Positions 1 to 9,195 of a stretch of DNA of 64,000 nucleotides are shown here, in pieces (positions within the stretch are counted from its first letter, which is position 1; the number at the start of each line of letters is the position of its first letter). Position numbers and translations under genes: made by a program. This DNA is from GCA-2737725 sp033763995. GTDB lineage: Bacteria; Pseudomonadota; Alphaproteobacteria; Rhodospirillales; Rhodospirillaceae. The notes beneath the pieces were generated by a model. That model worked only from the letters and a program-made list of their open reading frames with translations. It was not told the origin of the DNA and made no database searches. The stretch is taken from positions 1 to 64,000 of the forward strand of contig JANRJL010000002.1 of NCBI GenBank assembly GCA_033763995.1. Direction: 5' to 3'.

Positions 1-1
1 G

Positions 2-802
2 GCGACCTGCGGTTACGCGGCCAATCCGGACCTGGTGGCCAAGTACATCCCCGACATGGCCCAGGCGCGGACCTTCACGTGGGAGAACTCCCACGGCGAT
101 GCGGTGCTGTGGGGCTTGGGCCTGGGCGCGGCCGTGGCCGATATGTCTGCCTTTCAAGGCTATGGCGCGCTCGCCTTTCCGCAGCTTCAGCTGTTCAACT
201 ACAACTACGTGATTGACGGCGGCGTGATGGTGAATGCCGATGGCCTGCGATTTTCCGACGAAACCGCCGACGTGTCGGGCCAGGGTGTGAATGTGATGCG
301 CCAGCCGGGTGGCATCGCTTTGATGATCTATGATCGTGCTCTGCACGACCGCTACAAACATCTGCATGAAACCAAGCAAGCCTTGGAGCTCAACGCGGTT
401 AAATTCGGCGAGACCGCCGCCGCGTTGGCCGCCGCACTGGGCCTGCCCGCCGCTGCGTTGCAAAGAACTCTCGATGATTTGCGCTTGTCAAAGCTTGGGC
501 AAAAGCCCGACGCATTTGCGCGCGATTTTGCGGGATGCGTGCAACTCGCGCCGCCCTATGCCGGCATCAAGGTCACCGGCGCGCTCTATCACACTCAAGG
601 TGGCCTGGTCGTCGACAGTGGTGCGCGCGTGAAACGCCCTGACGGAAGCGTGCTGCCCAACCTCTTTGCCGGCGGCGGTGCGGCGCGCGGCATGTCGGGT
701 CCCACATGCTCCGGCTATATCCCTGCCGCGGGCCTCTGCATGGCCATGACCTTGGGACGGCTGGCCGGCAACTCCGCGGCGCGTCTCACACAAGGCCGCT
801 AA
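2..802 (+). CDS. FAD-dependent oxidoreductase, C-terminal part (truncated by window edge)
   Basis: The reading frame is open from base 2, so the gene begins before the window; 266 residues are visible. The C-terminal pattern is that of FAD_binding_2 enzymes (fumarate reductase/3-ketosteroid dehydrogenase-like flavoproteins): a GALYHTQGGLVVD segment followed by NLFAGGGAARGMSG and GYIPAAGLCMAMTLGRLAG, which in this family closes the FAD site and forms the last Rossmann helix. The substrate cannot be read from this half, and the N-terminal dinucleotide-binding glycines lie outside the window. The TAA is one base before the next ATG, so the two genes are probably co-transcribed. Confidence 0.85.
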   Translation, partial: ATCGYAANPDLVAKYIPDMAQARTFTWENSHGDAVLWGLGLGAAVADMSAFQGYGALAFPQLQLFNYNYVIDGGVMVNADGLRFSDETADVSGQGVNVMRQPGGIALMIYDRALHDRYKHLHETKQALELNAVKFGETAAALAAALGLPAAALQRTLDDLRLSKLGQKPDAFARDFAGCVQLAPPYAGIKVTGALYHTQGGLVVDSGARVKRPDGSVLPNLFAGGGAARGMSGPTCSGYIPAAGLCMAMTLGRLAGNSAARLTQGR

Positions 803-803
803 C

Positions 804-1667
804 ATGAATCGCTTGAAAATTTTAGCTTTGTTGTCTGCGATATTGGGGGCTCAGTTTTTGGCCTGCCCCGCCCACGCACAAACGCCCGCCGAGGTCGTCG
901 CCGCCGAGCGCGCCTTCGCGGCCGATGCGCAGCAACGCGGCTGGATCGCGGCGTTCAAGACTTATTCCGCGCCCGATGCCGTTTTGCTGCGCGACACGCC
1001 GATCAGCGCAAAGGAGAACCTGGCGAAGCTGCCCGACACGCCGGCCGACACGTCGCTGAAATGGTGGCCCATTTGGGCCGGCATCTCGCAATCGGGCGAT
1101 CTGGGTTTCACCACGGGCCCCTTTACCTCGGGGGATAAAAATTTCGGGCATTACTTCACCGTATGGCAGAGGCAGCCCGACGGTACCTGGCGATGGATTT
1201 ATGATGGTGGCCCGTCCAATGAATCGGCCTCGCCTTTTGGGCCGGACACCGAACCAGAGCTCTTGCCGGTGGCAACGGCCACCTCGGCCAGCTCTGAGGC
1301 GGCCTTGGCGGAAGTTGGCGTCTTAGAAGTCGAGCTTGCCCGGCGAGCCGTGACGGATTCTCGGGTGGCCTATTTGTCTTACTTGGCCGAGGACGCGCGC
1401 ATCATGGGTTCACCGGCGCAGCCCGCAAGAGGTCGCGCTGAAATTATCAAAGAGCTGGACCGGCGCGCTGCGTCGCTGAAATTGACCTCGCTGGGCGGCA
1501 CGGCGTCCCATGCCGGAGACCTGGCGTTTACCTATGGCAGCGCCAGATGGTCGCGCGAGGGGCAAGGGCGGCGGGGTAACTACGTTCGAATCTGGCAAAA
1601 GCGCGTGGAGCGTTGGCAGCTTGTATTCGACGAACTCCTCGCCGCGCCCGTCAAGCCGCAGCCATGA
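804..1667 (+). CDS. secreted protein with two NTF2/SnoaL-like (DUF4440-type) domains
   Basis: This 287-residue protein starts with a Sec-type signal peptide (residues 1-25, hydrophobic core then AHA/QT). Two tandem alpha+beta halves follow, each ending in a tryptophan-rich strand (YFTVWQRQPDGTWRWIYDGG near 115-135 and YVRIWQKRVERWQLVFDE near 260-275), typical of DUF4440/NTF2-like folds. Each half has the start pattern of a helix with 'RAVTDSRVAYLSYLAEDARIMG' character. No catalytic residues are evident, so it may bind a small ligand in the periplasm. It starts one base after the flavoprotein stop, suggesting coupled translation. Confidence 0.75.
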   Translation: MNRLKILALLSAILGAQFLACPAHAQTPAEVVAAERAFAADAQQRGWIAAFKTYSAPDAVLLRDTPISAKENLAKLPDTPADTSLKWWPIWAGISQSGDLGFTTGPFTSGDKNFGHYFTVWQRQPDGTWRWIYDGGPSNESASPFGPDTEPELLPVATATSASSEAALAEVGVLEVELARRAVTDSRVAYLSYLAEDARIMGSPAQPARGRAEIIKELDRRAASLKLTSLGGTASHAGDLAFTYGSARWSREGQGRRGNYVRIWQKRVERWQLVFDELLAAPVKPQP

Positions 1668-1737
1668 TTTCAGGCGGCAACGTCGTGCTGGCGAAAATAG
1701 CGCGCCTGCGAGCAGTGAAGTGAAAGGTCGAGCTTGA

Positions 1738-2487
1738 CTAGTTGCGCGCGCCGGGAGCGCGCCCGCCCAAACGGAACATCAACGTATATTGATGACCCGA
1801 CGTCGGCACCGGTTTGCCGTTCTCGAGCATGGGCGTGAAACGCCATGACATAAAGCTGTCGATGGCAGCGTCATCAAAAAGATCTTTGGGCGTCGCCTTG
1901 ACGACTTTGGCATTGGTCACGGCGCCCTCGGCATCAAGGCTATACGTCACGGTGACGTCGCCTTCGATACCTTGGGCAAAGAGATCGCGCGGATATTTCG
2001 TCTCGGGCCGGTAAACCGGCTGAGGGTCCTTGCCCTTGCCCATCTCGATGGCGCGGGCGATGGCCAAGGCATGGCGGGCGGCGACCTTGCGATCTCCAAG
2101 CTCCTCGGCGAACTTGATGGCATAGGTGCGCCGTGACTGCAGTTTCGATTCCGTTTGGCCCGCGCCCAACCGCAGTTCGATCTCGCGGTCCAGCGCGGCC
2201 ATGGCCTTACTCTTGTCGCCGAGCTGGAGGTAGGCCTCGGACACGGCCTGCGCGAAATACAAAGTGTCGGGATGCTTCGGGCCCACGGTCTCGAGCGCGA
2301 GTTTCAGTCCTTCTTGGGCGTTGGCGCCCGATTCCTTGAACTTCTTGGCGCCGTAGTTGACCTGCACCAGGCTCTTGAGGTCCTTGATCTTAGCCTTGGG
2401 ATCGTCGCAGGCGGTCAAGACCGCGCCCAGCGGCGCAACGCACGCGGCAAGCCCGGCATTCAAGATGTATCGCCTCGTTTCGGTCAT
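1738..2487 (-). CDS. TonB C-terminal-domain lipoprotein
   Basis: The 249-residue protein begins MTETRRYILNAGLAAC and has a lipobox LTAC at about residue 26, so it is probably a lipoprotein. The middle (about 35-145) is helical with TPR-like repeats (tetratrico pattern TLYFAQAVSEAYLQLGDKS). The last ~85 residues (PRDLFAQGIEGDVTVTYSLD through DDAAIDSFMSWRFTPM) form a TonB_C/energy-transducer domain with its typical 'A...G.V.V.Y.LD..G.V....V' start. An in-frame extension to 2601 exists, but the ATG at 2487 gives the signal sequence. It lacks an N-terminal TonB membrane anchor and Pro-rich spacer, so a structural or peptidoglycan-side role is more likely than classical energy transduction. Confidence 0.75.
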   Translation of the reverse strand: MTETRRYILNAGLAACVAPLGAVLTACDDPKAKIKDLKSLVQVNYGAKKFKESGANAQEGLKLALETVGPKHPDTLYFAQAVSEAYLQLGDKSKAMAALDREIELRLGAGQTESKLQSRRTYAIKFAEELGDRKVAARHALAIARAIEMGKGKDPQPVYRPETKYPRDLFAQGIEGDVTVTYSLDAEGAVTNAKVVKATPKDLFDDAAIDSFMSWRFTPMLENGKPVPTSGHQYTLMFRLGGRAPGARN

Positions 2488-2625
2488 GGGGTAAGCCACT
2501 GACGATATCTTTCCTCGACAACCGCTAATTCTAGCGAAAAAAAGCAACCAGTTCGTTAACGTGCTGAAATGGGCCGATTTCATGGTGCAAACCCCTTTCA
2601 CCAGCCGGCCAAGCGAGGAGTCGCC

Positions 2626-3069
2626 ATGTCGTTTGTGATTCTCTTGGGCTGCGTTCTGGCCGGTGCGCTGCTGCCCATTCAGGCCTCGATGAACGCCATG
2701 GTCGGTGTGCGCACCTCTGGCCCGTTGTTTGCCGTCGGCGTGAACTTCGCCGTCGGCACGGTGATTCTGATCGCCGCCCTGGCTGCATTACGAACCCCTT
2801 GGCCCAGTCTGACCCAATTCACCAGCCTTCCGTGGTGGACGTGGCTCGGCGGACTGCTCGGGGCGGCGGTGGTTTTCGCCACGCTCTTTTCCGCGCCAAG
2901 GCTGGGGGCGGCCGTCGCCTTCGCGGCCATCGTGGCCGGTCAAATGGGCATGTCCTTGATGTGCGATACATTCGGGTGGCTGAATTACGCGCAGCAGCCC
3001 TTAACCCCCGGCCGCATTGCCGGCGCGGTATGCCTGGTGGCGGGCGTCGTGTTGATCAGGAAGTTTTGA
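2626..3069 (+). CDS. DMT superfamily transporter, YdcZ/DUF606 type
   Basis: 147 residues, almost entirely four to five hydrophobic helices. The opening GCVLAGALLPIQASMNA and the closing GRIAGAVCLVAGVVLIRKF match the DUF606 (YdcZ) family of small drug/metabolite-type membrane proteins; the central WWTWLGGLLGA is also typical. An AGGAG-like site (GCGAGGAG, 2613-2620) lies six bases before the ATG at 2626, which is why this start is preferred over the upstream in-frame one at 2569. These proteins work singly or as pairs; no partner is next to it. Substrate unknown. Confidence 0.85.
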   Translation: MSFVILLGCVLAGALLPIQASMNAMVGVRTSGPLFAVGVNFAVGTVILIAALAALRTPWPSLTQFTSLPWWTWLGGLLGAAVVFATLFSAPRLGAAVAFAAIVAGQMGMSLMCDTFGWLNYAQQPLTPGRIAGAVCLVAGVVLIRKF

Positions 3070-3075
3070 CGATCC

Positions 3076-4086
3076 TCATCGAATTGCGTTGAAGCTTTCA
3101 AGCGTGATGCGCGAGGACCAGTAGTCAGCGCGGCAGGTTTCCTGGCGGCAGAGATCGGTGGTGAGGTACTTCTTGTTCGAGTCGGGAAATACTGTGGCGA
3201 CCGTGCAGCCGTTGCCGAGTTCTTCGACCAGGCGCATGGCGCCCAGAATATTCGCGCCCGATGAAATTCCCACACCGAGACCCAGACGGGTCGACAGTTT
3301 CTGCGCCATGAGGATGGCGTCGCCGTCCCACACGTCGATGACGCTATCCAACTTTTTCAGGTCGCAAATCGCCGGGATGAATTCGTCGGAAATCCCCTGA
3401 ATCCGGTGCTTGCCGACCTTGTGACCTGTCGACAGCGTCGGCGAGTTGGACGGTTCCAGAGGATGGATGCGCACCTTGCGCCCGTCGCGGCGCAAGAAGC
3501 GACCCACGCCCATCACCGTGCCGCCGGTCCCGACCCCGGCGACAAAGACGTCGCAGAGCCGGCCCACGGCCGCCAATTGACGCTCGATCTCGGGGCCGGT
3601 CGTCTCGTAATGGGCGTCGCAATTGGCGGTGTTGTCGAACTGTCGCGGCAAAAACACATTCTCGTTCGCGGCGGCATATTCATTGGCCAGCTTGATGGAG
3701 CCCAGGAACCCGCCTTGCTCGGGCGTCACATCCACGATCTCGGCGCCGAAACTGGTGATGAGGTCCTTGCGCTCGCGGCTCATCCAACTGGGCATGAAGA
3801 TCCGCACCTTGTGGCCCAGCGCCGAGCCGATCGCCGAGAACGAGATGCCGGTGTTGCCGCTGGTGGCCTCGACGATGGTATCGCCGGTTTTGAGCGCGCC
3901 CGTGCCATAGGCTTGGCGAATGATGTAAGCGGCCATGCGGTCCTTGATGGACCCGGTCATGTTCATCGACTCAAGCTTCGCGAACAACGAACGCGGCTTG
4001 CCGTCGATGCGGTACCAAATTTGCAGCAGCGGCGTATGACCCGTGAGCGAGGTCACGGCGGCGATGTTGCGCGGCATGTCGACCAT
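3076..4086 (-). CDS. fold-type-II PLP enzyme, cysteine synthase / cystathionine beta-synthase family
   Basis: 336 residues from ATG 4086 (an upstream TTG at 4107 is in frame). The motif GSIKDRMA near residue 45 carries the PLP lysine, EATSGNTGIS binds substrate carboxylate, GTGGTVMGVGRFLR binds the PLP phosphate and GISSGAN lies near the pyridine nitrogen, as in O-acetylserine sulfhydrylases and cystathionine beta-synthases. A C-terminal tail with CRQETC and tryptophan residues is longer than in CysK. Reaction expected: beta-replacement or beta-elimination on a serine, cysteine or homocysteine derivative. It lies 3' to, and on the same strand as, the AceE-like E1 gene but 286 bp away, so it probably has its own promoter. 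Confidence 0.8.
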   Translation of the reverse strand: MVDMPRNIAAVTSLTGHTPLLQIWYRIDGKPRSLFAKLESMNMTGSIKDRMAAYIIRQAYGTGALKTGDTIVEATSGNTGISFSAIGSALGHKVRIFMPSWMSRERKDLITSFGAEIVDVTPEQGGFLGSIKLANEYAAANENVFLPRQFDNTANCDAHYETTGPEIERQLAAVGRLCDVFVAGVGTGGTVMGVGRFLRRDGRKVRIHPLEPSNSPTLSTGHKVGKHRIQGISDEFIPAICDLKKLDSVIDVWDGDAILMAQKLSTRLGLGVGISSGANILGAMRLVEELGNGCTVATVFPDSNKKYLTTDLCRQETCRADYWSSRITLESFNAIR

Positions 4087-4372
4087 GAAGCGAAGCCCTA
4101 GACTCAAAAGAAGCCGTGGGCCGGGCTCTTAGCGGAATACTGTGATAAAAGGAAGATGTTTTGAATTTGTGGTATATAAGACAAAGAATAACCTTCATTA
4201 TCCGAATTATTAGAATTTAATTTTGCGGCCTGGCCTAGACAGAACCTGCTCAACCGGCGGTTTTCGCCGTGAAATCAGTGACGTCGATTTGGTGTGAAAG
4301 CGATAAGCGGCGACGTGGGTGGCCCGCCAAGACCGCTGGCGCGAGATCAAGCCGCCGGCAAAGGTTAGACGA

Positions 4373-6769
4373 CTATTCCGCCGCCAGCAGTCTGAGGCCG
4401 CGTCGCGCGTGGGAAACGATGATGTCGGCGACGGCGTCGACGATGGTCTCAGCATCGATGCCGTACTCGCGGTAAAGCGCCGCGATGTTGCCCGCCTGGC
4501 CGAAGCGGTCCACGCCCAGGCCCTGACAGCGGTGGCCGTGCACGGAGCCGAACCAACCCAAGGCCATGGGATGTCCGTCATGAACGGTAATAATGCGCGC
4601 ATCGGACGAAAGAGGTGCCAGCAGCCGCTCAATGTGGCTTTGGGCCCTGGCCCCCGATTGTCGGCGCGACTCGCAGGCCGCCCGAAATCCCGCATAGAGC
4701 CGGTCCGGTGACGTCACCGCCAACAACCCCGCACCCGGAATATCCTCCAGGATGGTGTCGAAAGCCGACTGGGCTTCCGGCGCCGTCACGCCGCAATAAG
4801 CGACCATCAGGTCCGTGCCCTCTTGGGGCGGCCTGACCCAATAAGCCCCCGACAGGATGTCGGCGCGCAGATCGGGCGTCATGGCACGAGCGGGCTGCTT
4901 CATGGGCCGCGTGGAAAGGCGCAGATAAATCGAGCCGCCGTCGGGCTGCTGCATGTAATCGAAGCCCCAGGTCATGATCGCGGCCAGTTCGTCGGCATAG
5001 GCCGGCTCGTAGTAGGCAAGGTTGGCGTGGCCGATGCCGATCAGCGGCGTGAACACCGATTGGTGGGCGCCGCCTTCGGGCCCGAGCGTGATGCCGGAGG
5101 GTGTGGCCACCAGCATGAACCGCGCATCCTGGTAGATGGCATAGGTCATGGCATCGAGGCCGCGCGCGATGAACGGATCGTAGAGCGTACCCACGGGCAA
5201 CAACCGCGTGTCAAACAAATCCGCCGACAAGCCGAGAGCGCCGAGCAGCAGGAACAAGTTGTTCTCGGCGATGCCAAGCTCAATGTGCTGCCCCTTGGGG
5301 TCTTGTGCCCATTTTTGCGGCGATGCCACATGCATCTGCCGAAAGATGTCCTCGCGCCGCGTGATATGGAAAGGGCTGCGCTGATTGACCCATCCTCCCA
5401 GATTGGTCGACACGGTCACATCGGGGGCCGTCGTGACCACGCGCTCGGCCAAGGGGGTTTGGGACCGGCCCAACTCGTTCATGATCTTGCCGAAACTTTC
5501 CTGCGTGGACATGCGTTCGCCTTTGGGGGCGACCAACTCGTGAACCGCAATGGCCGGCGCTCGCGTTGTCTTCTGCTCGCGCGGAACGCGCCGTTTGAAG
5601 GGGGCCCCATCGAGAAATGCACGCAGTTCTTTTTCTTGGGTCTCCAGCCCGGCAAAGGGCTCCCATTCCCGCCCTTCAGGGATGCCCAGTGACTTCCGGA
5701 ACACCGTGATTTGGTCTTCCGTCATGATGCCGGCATGGTTGTCCTTGTGGCCGGCCAAGGGCAGGCCATGCCCCTTGATGGTGTAGGCAATGAAACAATG
5801 CGGGGTATCCGAAACCGAGGCGGCCTCGAACGCACGCACGATAGCTTGCATGTCATGGCCGCCCAAGTTGGTCATGAGATCGTGCAAAGCTGTGTCGTCA
5901 TGGGATTTTAAAAGCTGATCGATTCCGCGTTCCTTCTTGAGGTCGCGGGCAAGGTGTTCGCGCCACGCTGCGCCACCTTGAAACGTCAGGGCCGAGTAAA
6001 GTTGGTTGGGGCAGTCGTCGATCCAAGCCTTGAGCGCGGGGCCGATCGGCGCCTTGAAGGCGGCTTCGAGCTTCAAACCGTATTTGAGCAGCACCACCTT
6101 CCAATCGACGGACTCGAAAAAGCCCGTGATGCGCTTGAACAGCTGGTCGTTGACGACGCCGTCGAGACTTTGGCGGTTATAATCGACGATCCACCACACA
6201 TTCTTGACTTCGTGCTTCCAGCCTTCCAACAGCGCTTCATAGATGTTGCCTTCATCCAATTCCGCGTCGCCCAGGAGCGCGATCATGCGCCCCGATGGTG
6301 ATGTGGCGTCGAGTAGATCGTGCAGACGTAGATAGTCCTGAACCAAGGCCGCGAACAGCGTCTCGGCTACGCCGAGGCCCACGGAGCCCGTGGAAAAGTC
6401 GACATCGGCCTTGTCTTTCGTGCGCGAGGGATAGGGTTGCACGCCGCCGAAGGCGCGGAAGTTCTTTATCCGCTCCAGAGTCTGATTGCCCAGCAAGTAT
6501 TGAATGGCGTGAAAGATCGGCCCCGCGTGGGGCTTCACCGCGACACGGTCCTGCGGGCGCAGCGCGTGCAAATACAGCGCCGTCATCACCGTGGCCATGG
6601 ACGCGCTGGACGCCTGGTGTCCGCCGACCTTAATGCCGTCGGGGTTGTCGCGCAGATGGTTGGCATTGTGAATCATCCACGTCGCCAGCCACAAAATCTT
6701 GCGCTCGAGCGCCTTTAGATTCGCCAATTCTCGCGCTGAAATCACGGCCGACCCCCGGTGTTGTGTCAC
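4373..6769 (-). CDS. AceE/MdeB-like homodimeric 2-oxo acid dehydrogenase E1 (transketolase-like)
   Basis: 798 residues with both halves of a thiamine-diphosphate transketolase fold. The N-terminal half has KVGGHQASSASMATVMTALY and the ThDP/Mg motif GDAELDEGNIYEAL followed about 25 residues later by VDYNRQSLDG. The second half has HIELGIAENN, whose Glu activates ThDP, then the Pyr-domain segments. The protein is about 90 residues shorter than E. coli AceE, mainly at the N-terminus where E2 would bind. No E2 or E3 gene is adjacent. The closest context I know is mdeB, the alpha-ketobutyrate dehydrogenase E1 of Pseudomonas putida, next to an Lrp-type regulator. Substrate (pyruvate, 2-oxobutyrate or another) is inferred only. 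Confidence 0.8.
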   Translation of the reverse strand: MTQHRGSAVISARELANLKALERKILWLATWMIHNANHLRDNPDGIKVGGHQASSASMATVMTALYLHALRPQDRVAVKPHAGPIFHAIQYLLGNQTLERIKNFRAFGGVQPYPSRTKDKADVDFSTGSVGLGVAETLFAALVQDYLRLHDLLDATSPSGRMIALLGDAELDEGNIYEALLEGWKHEVKNVWWIVDYNRQSLDGVVNDQLFKRITGFFESVDWKVVLLKYGLKLEAAFKAPIGPALKAWIDDCPNQLYSALTFQGGAAWREHLARDLKKERGIDQLLKSHDDTALHDLMTNLGGHDMQAIVRAFEAASVSDTPHCFIAYTIKGHGLPLAGHKDNHAGIMTEDQITVFRKSLGIPEGREWEPFAGLETQEKELRAFLDGAPFKRRVPREQKTTRAPAIAVHELVAPKGERMSTQESFGKIMNELGRSQTPLAERVVTTAPDVTVSTNLGGWVNQRSPFHITRREDIFRQMHVASPQKWAQDPKGQHIELGIAENNLFLLLGALGLSADLFDTRLLPVGTLYDPFIARGLDAMTYAIYQDARFMLVATPSGITLGPEGGAHQSVFTPLIGIGHANLAYYEPAYADELAAIMTWGFDYMQQPDGGSIYLRLSTRPMKQPARAMTPDLRADILSGAYWVRPPQEGTDLMVAYCGVTAPEAQSAFDTILEDIPGAGLLAVTSPDRLYAGFRAACESRRQSGARAQSHIERLLAPLSSDARIITVHDGHPMALGWFGSVHGHRCQGLGVDRFGQAGNIAALYREYGIDAETIVDAVADIIVSHARRGLRLLAAE

Positions 6770-6872
6770 GCCACACTAGGGCGCCGCCCAGCGGCAGGTC
6801 CTTGCGAATTCTTGCTATGAAACTATCGTTAGCGCAACTATCTATACGTTTCACAAATGTTATTGGTGACTT
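6770..6872. promoter_or_regulatory. divergent promoter region between E1-like gene and Lrp regulator
   Basis: 103 bp separating two divergent starts. It is more AT-rich than its surroundings, especially 6810-6865. A divergently placed Lrp/AsnC gene usually controls its neighbour from such a spacer. I could not identify a specific Lrp box. Confidence 0.4.
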
Positions 6873-7364
6873 ATGCCGATTCAAGCCCTCGATCCGATCG
6901 ACGTGAAACTCTTGCGCACGGTTCAGGAGAACGCCCGCCTCAGCAACGTCGATCTGGCCGAACGGATCGGATTGTCGCCCTCGCCCTGTCTGCGCCGCCT
7001 CAAGCGGCTGGAATCGGACGGCGTCATCAAGGGCTACATGACCTTGATCGACCAAAATGCGGTGGGTTTGCCGGTCAGCGTTTTCGTTTCCGTCACCCTT
7101 AAGGAACAATCCGAACAGGCCCTGGAAAAGTTCGAAGTGCGAATCCGCGCCCTGCCCCAGGTCATGGAGTGTTATCTAATGACCGGAACAGCCGACTACT
7201 TGTTGCGCGTGGTCACGGCCGATCTTGCGGCTTACGAGCGGTTTCTGAAAGAACACCTGACTCGCATTCCGGTTATTGCCAGTATTCAGTCGAGCTTTGC
7301 CCTCAAGCAGGTCAGCTTCCGAACGGCACTCCCGTTACCCCATATGGAGAAAGAGAAAAGCTAG
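6873..7364 (+). CDS. Lrp/AsnC family transcriptional regulator
   Basis: 163 residues. The N-terminal winged HTH starts LDPIDVKLLRTVQENARLSN and includes LAERIGLSPSPCLRRLKRLE, the standard Lrp recognition helix. The C-terminal RAM domain has the effector-binding GTADYLLRVVTADLAAYERFL segment, which binds amino acids in this family. Length is normal. It is divergent from the AceE/MdeB-like gene, so it likely senses an amino acid or 2-oxo acid and controls that gene, as MdeR does for mdeB in Pseudomonas. Downstream spacing to the acyl-CoA ligase is 47 bp, so read-through is possible. Confidence 0.93.
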   Translation: MPIQALDPIDVKLLRTVQENARLSNVDLAERIGLSPSPCLRRLKRLESDGVIKGYMTLIDQNAVGLPVSVFVSVTLKEQSEQALEKFEVRIRALPQVMECYLMTGTADYLLRVVTADLAAYERFLKEHLTRIPVIASIQSSFALKQVSFRTALPLPHMEKEKS

Positions 7365-7411
7365 GGCATCGAGACCGATAACGCTAGCATGGCGGTGAAA
7401 GGGGCGAGACC

Positions 7412-9073
7412 ATGTCACGACAAATGCCAGGACTGCTTCCCGGCGCCATTCGCGGCCTGATGATGGATCGGCCGTTGCTGGTGGCGCCATTGTTGCAATA
7501 CGCCGCGACCTATCATGCCGACACGGACATCGTCACACGCAGCGTCGAAGGGCCGGTTCGTCGCCAAACTTATGCGGAAACGCTGATACGCGCTCAACGG
7601 CTGGCCAATGCGTTGATCTCATTGGGTGTGAAGCCGGGCGACCGTGTCGCAACCTTGGCATGGAATACGTGGCGACACATCGAACTTTACTACGCCGTGG
7701 CCGGGATCGGCGCCATTTGCCACACCATCAATCCGCGCCTCTCGAGCGAGCAACTGCGCTACATCATCGATCATGCCGATGACTGCATGTTGTTTTTCGA
7801 CCTCACGTTCGCCGACGCGGTCGCGGAACATTGCCCGAAAAGCGACAGATTGCTTGGGCGCGTCGTGCTGAGCGATGCCGCTCACCGTCCGGCGAATCCT
7901 GCTCTAGCCGACGTCATGACCTACGAAGAATTGATCGCCGGACAATCCGAGACCTACGACTGGCCGGAGTTTGACGAAAACACGGCGGCCTCGCTTTGCT
8001 ACACGTCGGGCACCACCGGCAACCCCAAGGGCGTGCTCTATAGCCATCGCACGCTTGTGCTGCACTCGTTTGCTTGCTGCATGACCGCGACCATGGGCCT
8101 GTCGGTTGACGATCGCGTCTTGCCGGTCGTGCCCATGTTTCATGTCAACGCCTGGGGCATTCCCTATGCCGCGCCCATGAGCGGGGCAGCGTTGATTCTG
8201 CCCGGGCGCGCCCTTGACGGGCCAAGCTTGTTCGACCTCATGGAGAACGAGAGCGTTTCCTGCGCCCAGGGCGTCCCCACGGTGTGGATGAGTCTGCTGA
8301 CCACCATGCGCGAGAAGAAGCGCAAACCCAAATCTCTGCGGAGAATCTTGGTTGGCGGCGCGGCGGCATCGGAAATGTTGATCGAGGCTTTCGAAACCGA
8401 GTTCGACGTTCAAGTCAATCATGCCTGGGGCATGACGGAAATGACTCCGTTGGGCGTGGTCAACACCTTGAAGCCCAAATTCAAGGCCAAGCCGCGCGCC
8501 GAGCAGATGCCGCAGAAGCTCAAGCAGGGGCGCGTCGTCTACGGCGTCGATATGCGCATCGTCGATGATGCAGGCAAGGAATTGCCCCACGACGGCAGGA
8601 CGCCCGGCCACCTGCAAGTTCGTGGGCCCTGGATCGTCAAGGAATACTTCAAATCGGCCAATGAGGCCCTGACCCCCGACGGATGGTTCGAGACAGGCGA
8701 TATCGCCACGCTCGATCCGGATGGCTACATGCAGATCACCGACCGCTCCAAGGACGTCATCAAATCGGGCGGGGAGTGGATCAGCTCGGTGGATCTCGAA
8801 AACGCGGCCTTGGGACACCCCCAGATTGCCCATGCCGCCGTCATAGGCATTCCCCACCCCAAGTGGCAGGAGCGGCCGCTTTTGATTTGCGTTGCAAGAG
8901 GGCCCGAGCGGCCGACTTTGCAGGAGGTCAATGCCTATCTTGAGACCAAGGTGCCGAAGTGGTGGCTGCCCGATGTCATCGCGTTTGTCGACGCGATTCC
9001 CCTGGGGCCCACGGGCAAAATTCAAAAAACGAGGCTGCGGGAGCAGTTCAAGGCCGTCACAGCACCCGGTTAG
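7412..9073 (+). CDS. acyl-CoA synthetase (AMP-forming, FadD-type)
   Basis: 553 residues, ANL superfamily. The phosphate-binding loop LCYTSGTTGNPKGVLYSHRT is at about 185-205, the A5 motif HAWGMTEMTP near 340, the hinge GWFETGDIATLDPDGYMQITDRSKD near 430 and the catalytic-lysine motif GPTGKIQKTRLRE at the end. It should adenylate a fatty or other carboxylic acid and transfer it to CoA in the cytoplasm. The start at 7412 follows a GGGGCGAGACC purine-rich stretch. Chain-length preference is not readable; length and motifs fit the medium/long-chain group. Confidence 0.9.
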   Translation: MSRQMPGLLPGAIRGLMMDRPLLVAPLLQYAATYHADTDIVTRSVEGPVRRQTYAETLIRAQRLANALISLGVKPGDRVATLAWNTWRHIELYYAVAGIGAICHTINPRLSSEQLRYIIDHADDCMLFFDLTFADAVAEHCPKSDRLLGRVVLSDAAHRPANPALADVMTYEELIAGQSETYDWPEFDENTAASLCYTSGTTGNPKGVLYSHRTLVLHSFACCMTATMGLSVDDRVLPVVPMFHVNAWGIPYAAPMSGAALILPGRALDGPSLFDLMENESVSCAQGVPTVWMSLLTTMREKKRKPKSLRRILVGGAAASEMLIEAFETEFDVQVNHAWGMTEMTPLGVVNTLKPKFKAKPRAEQMPQKLKQGRVVYGVDMRIVDDAGKELPHDGRTPGHLQVRGPWIVKEYFKSANEALTPDGWFETGDIATLDPDGYMQITDRSKDVIKSGGEWISSVDLENAALGHPQIAHAAVIGIPHPKWQERPLLICVARGPERPTLQEVNAYLETKVPKWWLPDVIAFVDAIPLGPTGKIQKTRLREQFKAVTAPG

Positions 9074-9195
9074 CCGCATAACCTGTGGTCGTATGGCGGT
9101 TTCGGCCCCTGCCGCAGCCATCGGCGCTTTGCCCTTTCTTTACAATTTGCTAGGACTGTCCGCCTTCCACGGGGGAAATGGGAGCCGCGCGTTTC

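Noticed and set aside
4210..4695. 161-codon minus-strand frame over the end of the E1-like gene
   Set aside because: It is an out-of-frame shadow of a clearly coding 798-residue protein, rich in Arg and Ser.
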